From a virus: DNA of 29,093 nt. Below the pieces are notes generated by a model. The model was not told the origin of the DNA. It ran no database searches and saw only the letters and a list, made by a program, of their open reading frames with translations. A program made the position numbers and the translations under genes. The stretch covers positions 1 to 29,093 of the IMG/VR virus record IMGVR_UViG_3300043543_000377; one strand, 5' to 3'. The first letter of the stretch is position 1; every line of letters starts with the position of its first letter. Of the stretch, positions 21,814-27,774 are shown piece by piece.

Positions 21814-22309
21814 GGCTCACCACCACCGGTTGAGGAACGACGCGGACCCGCTCCAGAACGGGCGCCGTATAAGCCGCCGAGGCGGCGCGCGCCGCCGGAT
21901 CGCGGGCAAGGAGCGCGGCGCCCGTGACGGGCGACGGTCCCGTGAGTGGGATGGCGCTGATCCCTTCCCGAAGGATCGTCTGGCGGTCGATCCCGAGCTG
22001 CACCTGGGCCTGCCGTTCGGCAGGGTCGGCTCGCTCCCACGCGCGATCAGCGGCTTCCTGCACGTGCTGCGCCACCCGCCGCTGGCGATCTTGGAGCGCC
22101 GTATACGCGTCGTATTGCTGCTGGAGCGGCCGATCGACGAACCGCGCGATGCGGTGTCCCCGAGTGGAGACCTGGACGGTGTTGTAGAGCCGACGCCACG
22201 TCTCGCCGCCCTCGCCACAGGACGGACAGACCGGAACGCGGACGCTCAGGTCGCGCCAAAGCGTCCGGCACGCATGGCACTCGAAGTCCGCGCGAGGCCC
22301 GCCACTCAT
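21803..22309 (-). CDS. Zinc-ribbon protein beside the portal
   Basis: 168 residues from ATG 22309, which overlaps the nuclease stop (ATGA). The N-terminal zinc ribbon has CHAC and CPSC pairs (FECHACRTLWRDLSVRVPVCPSCGEGG), resembling small FmdB-like ribbons. A helical, Gln/Arg/Ala-rich region follows (LQQQYDAYTALQDRQRRVAQHVQEAADRAWERADPAERQAQVQLG). The position between terminase and portal suggests a packaging or assembly role, but the sequence does not show what it binds. Confidence 0.7.
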   Translation of the reverse strand: MSGGPRADFECHACRTLWRDLSVRVPVCPSCGEGGETWRRLYNTVQVSTRGHRIARFVDRPLQQQYDAYTALQDRQRRVAQHVQEAADRAWERADPAERQAQVQLGIDRQTILREGISAIPLTGPSPVTGAALLARDPAARAASAAYTAPVLERVRVVPQPVVVSHGR

Positions 22310-22650
22310 GACGATCGTGGTTGACACAGGCCTTGGGCGACAAGGCCTTGGGCAAGGTGGTCCTCGGCGCCAGCGCGGGTACGCCACACATCGGCCAGCA
22401 GCCGGCCGTACTTGTCGCGTCCGTGCGTGCGGAGCTGAAAGACTCCCAGCCGCAGCCACCGGTCCGTCATGGCTCGCGCGGCCTTGGCGGCCTCCGACGT
22501 GCCCTCCGGACAGTCCACGCCCAGGAGCTGGACGTGTTCCTCGGGCGGGATGCCGACGTGGTAGAGCACGAATGTGTCGCCGTTGATCACCCGGGCGACA
22601 TGGCCCGGCGTGAGCGTCAGGATCAGGGCGGCTCCGACGGCCACGATCAT
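22306..22650 (-). CDS. SNase/thermonuclease-like nuclease
   Basis: 114 residues from ATG 22650 (ATGA overlap with the terminase stop). A hydrophobic start (MIVAVGAALILTLTPG) could be a signal or anchor. The nuclease core follows: VARVINGDTFVLY with Asp25, VQLLGVDCPEG with Asp46 and Glu49, and RDKYGRLLADVW with Arg83, matching staphylococcal nuclease positions Asp21, Asp40, Glu43 and Arg87. The residue expected to be Arg35 of that enzyme is Gln41 here, so activity may be altered. It is placed in the packaging operon; it might cut host or displaced DNA. The assignment is by motif alone. Confidence 0.7.
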   Translation of the reverse strand: MIVAVGAALILTLTPGHVARVINGDTFVLYHVGIPPEEHVQLLGVDCPEGTSEAAKAARAMTDRWLRLGVFQLRTHGRDKYGRLLADVWRTRAGAEDHLAQGLVAQGLCQPRSS

Positions 22651-24533
22651 ACGAGACTCACCACCGGCCCGCGACGCCGCAGCTGATCGAGTTTCCACCG
22701 CACGAGATTCGTGGCGTTTGGCTGGCTCCGCGTGCCCTGTGCTCGCAGCATGGGGAGCACCTGTCGCGCCCACGCCTCCACGGCCAGTGCCGCCGCCAGA
22801 ACCCGATGATCCGACGGCTGCCGGCCTTCGGGAACGATTCGCGAGCCCTCCTGGCGCAGCCGAGCGATCTGCTCCAACAGCTCAGTACTCCTCACGAGAC
22901 ACCGGCCATTGAGGAGCTGATCCTTGAGGCGGGCAAGGAGCCAGCCGCGGAACTCCGGAGTCATCTTCCAGTGCCACGCCGCTGAGGCGCCGAGCGCATC
23001 TGGCCGGCGCCAGAGGTATTCACCGAGCTGGGCGAGGGTCTGCATCGCCTCGGTCGTCGTCGTGCCCCACCCGTAGTCCCGGAACCGCCGGAGTTCCTGA
23101 AGCACACCACTGCCCAAGCCCGTCAGCTCAAGGACAAAGCCTTGGTAGAGCCCCGCATAGGTCCACGCCAGATGGGCGATAATCCACGCGTAGGGTTGGA
23201 GACCGACCTGGTGGTCCCCGTACTCCGCGACCTGGGTCAGCCGCTCGTCAGTGGCGGCCCAGACGCTCACCACCCCTTCGGGGTCCTCTTCATCGAGGAT
23301 CGGGGCCGCATACGGCGGTACGGCGGCGAGGATGTACACCGTGCCTTGCTTGGGCCCCTCCCACACCTCGAGCGTGGCGCGATCGGGGACCGTGCGGACA
23401 ATTCGAGTGGACTCGAATGTGACGCCCACTTCGACGCGGAAGCGGGACGGCGAGTGACCGTCTCGTGCTGCCTTGTCGAGGCGGGCCAGCTCTGGGGCGG
23501 GGAGAAACGGGCTTGAGGTCGCCTCGAAGCCCTCTTCGGGAAGCGTCGCCATCTCCTGGTCGGCAAGCAGCTCGTTCCCGCTCGCCTTCTCCGCCACGAA
23601 CCACCGCCGCCACACGAGCTGTTCATCGGTCAGGCGATGGCCCCACCGGCGTTCGACCTCCCGCGCCCAGTACTGCTCCCGACGTGTGCGCTTGCCCGTC
23701 CAGTACCGTTCCCAGCGCCGGTCTTCCGGGGTGACCACGTAGTCCTCGCGGAGCCACCAGCCGAGGAACACCTGGCGCGTCGTCGCCCCGTCGGCGTGCA
23801 TCCAGGTGTCATACCACCAGTTCCGGCCACGAGGCGTGGTCTCGAAGATGAACAGCGCGCCCGGGTGCCGCTCCGAGAAGCTGGCCCGGAGGTAGGTCAT
23901 CGCCTCCTCTTTGGGCCAGCGCGCGACCTCCGTGGCGTGGACGAAGGCGACTCCTCGGCCGACGCCGAGCCGGGACGAGGTCCGGAGGCCAGCCACCTGA
24001 AAGAGCAAGCGCGACTGGTTGCGCCAGACGAGCTGAACGGCATTCCGGGTCGGCCGGGTCGCCTCCTCACCAGTGACGCAGAGACACAGGGTCTCGCGAC
24101 CGAGCTGATGCGCGCACGCCTCTGACATCTGGATGAGCTGGCTGCGGAAAAACTCTCGGTTCTCGGGCGAATCCGCAATCATCGCGCCCTGGATTCCCGC
24201 CCATCGGTCCATCCAGTAGAGCGTCAGGAGCAGACAGAGCGAGCTGGCCCCGACCTGGCGGCTCTTGAGGATGTAGAACTGCCGGTAGCCGTCTCGGATG
24301 CCATCCAGCACGGTCCTCAAGAGGTACCGCTGCGTGGACCAGAGTTGAACCGGCACGAAGCCCAGATCCCGAGTTGGAACCGGAACTTCGGCGACCCAGC
24401 GCTCCACCTGTTCGGGCTGGGGAAGCTCCGGAGACGCCAAGAGCTTCGCCGGTTTACCGGTAGCCGGTCCGCGTGCCACTATGGCACTATGATAGCCGGA
24501 TGGCGGCGCGGGTGCCAGTGTGGGAGGCGCCAT
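22647..24533 (-). CDS. terL: Terminase large subunit
   Basis: 628-residue DNA-packaging motor: an ATPase followed by a nuclease. The Walker A-type motif is KSRQVGAS (90-97), and the ATPase acidic region is VAFVHATEVARW (195-206), where the Glu of TEV probably serves as catalytic base. The motor coupling motif follows as FIFETTPRG (228-236). The C-terminal RNase H-like domain starts near 399, with Glu469 in the conserved VLELTGLGSGVL strand. ATG 24533 gives the longest frame but has no ribosome site; a GTG at 24479 (54 bases in) could be a leaderless start just after a promoter-like -10. Small terminase not identified. It is the first gene of the late operon. Confidence 0.9.
   Translation of the reverse strand: MAPPTLAPAPPSGYHSAIVARGPATGKPAKLLASPELPQPEQVERWVAEVPVPTRDLGFVPVQLWSTQRYLLRTVLDGIRDGYRQFYILKSRQVGASSLCLLLTLYWMDRWAGIQGAMIADSPENREFFRSQLIQMSEACAHQLGRETLCLCVTGEEATRPTRNAVQLVWRNQSRLLFQVAGLRTSSRLGVGRGVAFVHATEVARWPKEEAMTYLRASFSERHPGALFIFETTPRGRNWWYDTWMHADGATTRQVFLGWWLREDYVVTPEDRRWERYWTGKRTRREQYWAREVERRWGHRLTDEQLVWRRWFVAEKASGNELLADQEMATLPEEGFEATSSPFLPAPELARLDKAARDGHSPSRFRVEVGVTFESTRIVRTVPDRATLEVWEGPKQGTVYILAAVPPYAAPILDEEDPEGVVSVWAATDERLTQVAEYGDHQVGLQPYAWIIAHLAWTYAGLYQGFVLELTGLGSGVLQELRRFRDYGWGTTTTEAMQTLAQLGEYLWRRPDALGASAAWHWKMTPEFRGWLLARLKDQLLNGRCLVRSTELLEQIARLRQEGSRIVPEGRQPSDHRVLAAALAVEAWARQVLPMLRAQGTRSQPNATNLVRWKLDQLRRRGPVVSLV
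24473..24487. promoter_or_regulatory. 15-bp palindromic operator candidate, copy 1
   Basis: GTGCCA-CTA-TGGCAC. It matches the two sites inside the helicase gene (27864, 28147) in both 6-base arms. It lies between the divergently read terminase and plus-strand genes and next to promoter-like -10 boxes on both strands, where a bound dimer could block transcription both ways. Confidence 0.6.
24488..24518. promoter_or_regulatory. Divergent promoter candidates for late operon and plus block
   Basis: Minus strand: CTGGCA (24518-24513), 18 bases, TATCAT (24494-24489), directed at terminase. Plus strand: TATGAT (24488-24493), one mismatch from the consensus -10, six bases before ATG 24500; no good -35 is seen, so the plus promoter is weaker evidence. 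The minus -35 contains the same TGGCAC half site as the left divergent promoters (on the minus strand, 24517-24512). Confidence 0.4.
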
Positions 24534-25180
24534 GGGGCCTGATCAAGGGGCGCTGGTGGGCCGCTCGGAACCGGTGGATGCCACCAGAGCTGACTGCCGC
24601 ACTCATGGAACTCTGCCGCCGGTACCAGTTAGCCCCGCGGTTTGTCCTCGTGGCTGCGCTGACGGAGGGCCTCCCGCGGGTGACTCCGGGAGGTCTCGAG
24701 CGGGCGCTTCGGCAGCTCAGCGCCCAGGGGCCGCTCCGGTGGGCTCCGTTCGTGGCCGGGGTGAGGTGGAGGGATCATGCCGCGTTCAAGACGAATGCCA
24801 ACGGCCTTACTCACGTGGCGGGAACGAACGGGGCGGGGGCGGATCATGCGCCCGGAGACCTTCCAGCGGATCGAACGGCAGGCTCGGGCCCGGGGGGCCA
24901 GGGACCCCCGGGCGGTCGCCGGAGCCGCCTACTGGCGGACCGCCCGCGCCAAATTCAGACGTGCCCGACGCACCGGTGGCTCGCGCAGGTCCCGTTCGTG
25001 AGGCACTGGCGGCGAGTGTCCACACCCGATCAGCGGGCGATCTTCACGCGCTGGTGGTCGGAGCCGTGCGGACCCGGTCAGCGGTGCCACGGTCTCCCGT
25101 GGCGGCACCCGGCCAAGGTGGCCGCCCGGCTCGGTCTGAGATCAAAGGGCGCCGGTCCGAGCCCCGTGTGGTGTGCATGA
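24500..25180 (+). CDS. Hypothetical open frame, possibly two fused genes
   Basis: A 226-residue frame without stops. Residues 1-95 look like a real protein (MAARVPVWEAPWGLIKGRWW, then a helical part ELTAALMELCRRYQLAPRFVLVAALTEGLPRVTPGGLERALRQL). Residues about 96-165 are low-complexity and overlap an embedded gene at 24777-25001 in another frame. The last 60 (from GTG 24998) look real again, with RHWRRVSTPDQRAIFTRWWSEPCGPGQRCHGLPW; GTG 24998 makes a GTGA overlap with the embedded gene's stop. It may be two cistrons whose intervening frame lacks a stop. No homology recognised. It starts just past a -10-like box. Confidence 0.45.
   Translation: MAARVPVWEAPWGLIKGRWWAARNRWMPPELTAALMELCRRYQLAPRFVLVAALTEGLPRVTPGGLERALRQLSAQGPLRWAPFVAGVRWRDHAAFKTNANGLTHVAGTNGAGADHAPGDLPADRTAGSGPGGQGPPGGRRSRLLADRPRQIQTCPTHRWLAQVPFVRHWRRVSTPDQRAIFTRWWSEPCGPGQRCHGLPWRHPAKVAARLGLRSKGAGPSPVWCA
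24777..25001 (+). CDS. Small basic protein embedded in a second frame
   Basis: 74 residues with GAGGTGGAGGG just before the ATG, the best ribosome site in this block. The N-terminus is basic; MRPETFQRIERQARARGARDPRAVAGAAYWRTARAKFRRARR forms a helical, Arg-rich domain that resembles small phage proteins ending in a DPRA-x-A...Y pattern (from memory). Codon third positions are mostly G or C in this frame, supporting real coding. It is wholly contained in the frame at 24500-25180. Confidence 0.55.
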   Translation: MPRSRRMPTALLTWRERTGRGRIMRPETFQRIERQARARGARDPRAVAGAAYWRTARAKFRRARRTGGSRRSRS

Positions 25181-25320
25181 GCATCTGGACGGCCATCGCG
25201 ATCCTCGCTGCTGCGGGTTGCCTCGGCGCCATGATCGGGGCCTGGCTGGGTTGCCGATGGCTCCAGCGCCGTGCCGCTCGCTGGATGCCACGGGAGTTCA
25301 CGAGCGAGAGAAGGAGATAA
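25177..25320 (+). CDS. 47-residue single-span membrane protein
   Basis: The ATG overlaps the preceding stop (ATGA). MSIWTAIAILAAAGCLGAMIGAWLGCRWLQRRAARWMPREFTSERRR has one membrane helix with a Gly-rich face followed by a strongly basic cytoplasmic tail, so the N-terminus probably faces out. The type is common among phage small membrane proteins; the role is unknown. Confidence 0.65.
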   Translation: MSIWTAIAILAAAGCLGAMIGAWLGCRWLQRRAARWMPREFTSERRR

Positions 25321-25323
25321 CCG

Positions 25324-25674
25324 ATGCCAGTCGTCGTCCGCCAGAGCGTTCTCGATGCCAACGCCCTGTCCCAGTCCACTTTCGTGAATGCCACGGCGGC
25401 AGGGGATACGCAGGTCGTCGCAGCTCAGCCGGGCCTTCGCATTGCCCTGCTCGGGGCCATCATCGTCGCCGACGCAGCCGTCAAGCTTCACTTCCGCTCC
25501 GAGACGACGCCCATTACGGCAACCTGGTCTTTTGCCGCGAACGGCGGGTATTCATTCCCGGCCAGCGACAAGCCCATTGCGGTGACTGCCACCGGGCAGG
25601 CCCTCAACGTCAATCTAAGTGCAGCCGTCCCCGGCGGCGTCGGGGTTCAGGTCATCTACGCGGTGATCCCGTGA
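25324..25674 (+). CDS. Small beta-domain protein, decoration-like
   Basis: 116 residues preceded by AGAAGGAGATAACCG, a strong ribosome site. Beta strands alternate with small residues (GLRIALLGAIIVADAAVKLHFRSETTPITATWSFAANGGYSFPASDKPIAVTATGQALNVNLSAAVPGGVGVQVIY). The ATGQALNVNLSAA element is common in phage decoration or surface domains (from memory). If it is a virion protein, it lies outside the late operon on the opposite strand. Confidence 0.6.
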   Translation: MPVVVRQSVLDANALSQSTFVNATAAGDTQVVAAQPGLRIALLGAIIVADAAVKLHFRSETTPITATWSFAANGGYSFPASDKPIAVTATGQALNVNLSAAVPGGVGVQVIYAVIP

Positions 25675-25916
25675 CCGTGTTTCCCGTGCTCGGACGCCTG
25701 GAGGACTGGACGCCACGCCGAGTCCTTCAGGTCATCATGCGGATAGTGGAGTCGTGGATCGGCGTGGGGATCGGCGCGGGGGTGGCGCTCATGGGCTGGC
25801 CGATCTGGTTCGCGTTCCTGGTCGGCCCCCTAGCCGAGTTCCTCGTGTACGAGTTCTTTCTGGAGCCCGTCGGGCTCGCCGGGCACTACTGGGAACGGGA
25901 GCCACGGACTGATTAG
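25671..25916 (+). CDS. Membrane protein, 81 residues
   Basis: GTG at 25671 overlaps the previous stop (GTGA). The chain has RRVLQVIMRIVESWIGVGIGAGVALMG (amphipathic then hydrophobic) and PIWFAFLVGPLAEFLVYEFFL, two likely membrane segments, then an acidic tail WEREPRTD. Its last 87 bases overlap the methyltransferase reading frame on the opposite strand. Function unknown. Confidence 0.65.
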   Translation: MTVFPVLGRLEDWTPRRVLQVIMRIVESWIGVGIGAGVALMGWPIWFAFLVGPLAEFLVYEFFLEPVGLAGHYWEREPRTD

Positions 25917-26777
25917 GGCTGCTGATAGGAGCTCTTGAATCGCTAGAGCTGCTTGGGCCGGGGCGACTGCGTTCCCAAGGGCGCGAAGTCGGTCCACCCG
26001 ACGGGCAGCCCCATCAACCACTCGACGAACCGAGGGTTCAAGCGTGGCCGGGGCGAGATGGGGCCACCGGGCGAGGATAGTGGCCCAACGATCCCGCTCC
26101 TCGGGGCCTGGCGGCCAAGCAGGGAGTTCGTCGGCGCCTTCCGGCTCGGGCCTGATCCGTCCTTCCAGTCTCGGGCGGTCGGGGTCGCCCACTTCTTGGC
26201 CACACCCGTCAGCTTGAGCACGGGTCGGTCGTGGTTCCCTTGACTGTAGCAGTAGCCCGATCCGCTTGCGTCGTCGGCAATCGGCGTCGGCCACGACGAA
26301 GAGGCGCTGCCGGCGGTGCGGCGCGCCGACTTCAGCCGCCATAAACAGTCCCGCCTGAGTCCAGTAGCCCAGCGCTTGTAGCTCGGGCAGGACGACATGG
26401 AAGAAATATGGCAGCGCCCCGGGCACATTCTCCAGAATGACAATTGAGGGTCTGGATTCATCAATGACTCGCCTGACATCGGGCCAGAGGTTTCTCGGGT
26501 CGGCCGGTCCCCTGCGTTTCCCAGCGATTGAGAATGGCTGGCACGGGAAGCCCGCAGCCACGCAATCCACGACGCCACACCACTGTCTGGCGTCGAAGGT
26601 CCGGAGGTCTCCCCAGATGGGAGCCCGATCAAGGACTCCATCCTCCATCCTTGCGAGGAGGATACGTTGACAGAACGAGTCGATCTCGACATAACACACC
26701 GTCCTTGCTGACGGGATTGCGCGCTTGATCCCGAGGTCCAGACCTCCGATTCCAGAGCAGAGTGAGAGAAGATACAC
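25830..26777 (-). CDS. C5 cytosine DNA methyltransferase
   Basis: 315-residue methyltransferase that adds a methyl group to carbon 5 of cytosine using S-adenosylmethionine, probably to protect phage DNA. Motifs in order: SLCSGIGGLDLGI (motif I, residues 5-17), EID (II, 31-33), GFPCQPFS with catalytic Cys79 (IV), ILENVPG with ENV (VI, 114-120), GAPHRRQRLF (VIII, 151-160) and RVDRLRALGNAVAPAQAALAI (IX/X, 260-280). The region between VIII and IX is short and Pro/Arg-rich, a small target-recognition part. Its 3' third is also open in a +1 frame with strong protein-like sequence. The 3' end overlaps a convergent gene; the stop is 110 bases past the alternative frame's stop. Confidence 0.88.
   Translation of the reverse strand: MYLLSLCSGIGGLDLGIKRAIPSARTVCYVEIDSFCQRILLARMEDGVLDRAPIWGDLRTFDARQWCGVVDCVAAGFPCQPFSIAGKRRGPADPRNLWPDVRRVIDESRPSIVILENVPGALPYFFHVVLPELQALGYWTQAGLFMAAEVGAPHRRQRLFVVADADCRRRKRIGLLLQSREPRPTRAQADGCGQEVGDPDRPRLEGRIRPEPEGADELPAWPPGPEERDRWATILARWPHLAPATLEPSVRRVVDGAARRVDRLRALGNAVAPAQAALAIQELLSAALISPWLPFPVVPGEPDGLQKELVHEELG
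25930..25950. terminator. Short hairpin between convergent genes
   Basis: AGCTCT (25930-25935) and AGAGCT (25945-25950) with a 9-base loop, just past the plus-block stop (25916) and at the alternative methyltransferase stop. Only a 6-bp stem and no T-run, so a weak bidirectional terminator candidate. Confidence 0.25.
25943..26293 (-). other. Second coding-like frame inside the methyltransferase 3' end
   Basis: In the +1 frame relative to the methyltransferase, 117 codons from WPTPIADDASGSG to the stop at 25943 read like a recognised C-terminal type of phage methyltransferases. That type has WPTP/WATPTARDWKDG repeats and a LNPRFVEWLMGLPVGWTD end (recollection). Many codon third positions in this frame are G/C. 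It has no good start of its own, so it would be reached by frameshift after motif VIII or be a relic of an alternative C-terminus. Confidence 0.45.
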
Positions 26778-26779
26778 CC

Positions 26780-27262
26780 TCAGCCCCGCAGGAACTCGTG
26801 CCGGCCGATCACGACCGTCACCTTGGCCGGGTCATACCAGGAGGGGAGTGACCCGCCCCTGATCCTCAGGGTCAGGGGCCGGTTGAGATAGAACGTGGCC
26901 CCCCCCGCCGGGTCCGCCCGCAGAGCCCAGAACGCACTCGCCGCTGCACGCCACGCAGGCTCCAAGGAGGCGTCCTGCGCCGCCGCTAGCCTAGCCTCGG
27001 CCCGCTGGCGGTAGTCGTCGTTCCAGCAACTGAAGACCTCGAACGGCCGCTGATCTCCCCACGCCCGTCGGTCAGGCCCGAGGATGACGGTGTGGACGTC
27101 TGTGAGCCGCCAGAGCCGGAGACGGTTCATCACGACCCAGCCGACGGCGAGCTGCCCCTCCTCCGGCTCCCCCTCGGCCTCCAGGAAGATCGTGGCCGTC
27201 AGGAGGGTCAGCTCGTCCCAGTCACCGGGGTCAGTAACGACGAGGAAGCGTGGGACTCGCAT
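26780..27262 (-). CDS. SleB/CwlJ-type cell-wall hydrolase (endolysin)
   Basis: 160 residues. LLTATIFLEAEGEPEEGQLAVGWVVMNRL (20-48) is the diagnostic start of the SleB/CwlJ hydrolase family, with Glu28 in the place of the catalytic Glu. FEVFSCWND (74-82), AAASAFWAL and ADPAGGATFYLNR are the later family blocks, ending VVIGRHEFLRG. It lacks an obvious signal peptide, so it needs a holin to reach peptidoglycan. It starts inside the end of the previous gene (55-base overlap) and its stop is 2 bases before the methyltransferase ATG. As the only peptidoglycan-hydrolase candidate seen, it is probably the lysin, though it sits far from the holin-like gene. Confidence 0.82.
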   Translation of the reverse strand: MRVPRFLVVTDPGDWDELTLLTATIFLEAEGEPEEGQLAVGWVVMNRLRLWRLTDVHTVILGPDRRAWGDQRPFEVFSCWNDDYRQRAEARLAAAQDASLEPAWRAAASAFWALRADPAGGATFYLNRPLTLRIRGGSLPSWYDPAKVTVVIGRHEFLRG

Positions 27263-27774
27263 CGAGCTGCCTTCAGGATGTCGGCTAACGTCCGTCTCTC
27301 ACCGATGACCACTAATGTGGTGTACCCGGGATAGTGCCACGAGCGATCCGGAAGGACCGCCCAGGTGATGCGACGTTGGCGGCTCGAGACAGAGGTACAC
27401 CACAGTTCCATATCGACCGGGCGGGGATCGTCCGGTTCCTCGCCCCACTCGTACGGCTCGGACGTGAGCACGAACTGCTCGGTCGGCCTCCGGCGGTACC
27501 ACCAGCGATGATGGTCCAGCCAACGGCTGACCGACCGGCCATATCTCACACCCGGATGCAGCCCCTTGGTGAAGAGCCGCCACTCGAACTCCTCATCGCC
27601 CACCGTGCCGAGACATTGACCCTCAAGAAGTCCCACCAGACACATGTGCGTCAGCTCCCGCCACCCTTGGTCGAGCCACCATCGGAGACGGTCCGTCGCC
27701 TGCTGTCTCAGCCGCTTCCCGGATAGGCGACGGACGACCTCACCAATGGTCTCGTCATCTGTGTAGGTCTTCAT
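27208..27774 (-). CDS. Hypothetical Trp/Arg-rich protein
   Basis: 188 residues from ATG 27774 (ATGA overlap with the helicase stop). It starts MKTYTDDETIGEVVRRLSGKRLRQQATDRLRWWLDQGW, a helical part. GLLEGQCLGTVGDEEFEWRLFTKGLHPG and many Trp/Tyr residues follow (SVSRWLDHHRWWYRRRP, EPYEWGEEPDDPRPVDMELWCTSVSSRQRR). No recognised motif. Position next to the helicase suggests a replication role, which is not shown by sequence. Its last 55 bases are shared with the hydrolase start. Confidence 0.65.
   Translation of the reverse strand: MKTYTDDETIGEVVRRLSGKRLRQQATDRLRWWLDQGWRELTHMCLVGLLEGQCLGTVGDEEFEWRLFTKGLHPGVRYGRSVSRWLDHHRWWYRRRPTEQFVLTSEPYEWGEEPDDPRPVDMELWCTSVSSRQRRITWAVLPDRSWHYPGYTTLVVIGERRTLADILKAARCESHASSSLLTPVTGTS

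Noticed and set aside
20077-21927. 616-codon plus-strand open frame opposite the portal gene
   Set aside because: It is antisense to a clear portal protein, Arg/Pro/His-rich with no domain pattern, as expected from high-GC antisense frames.
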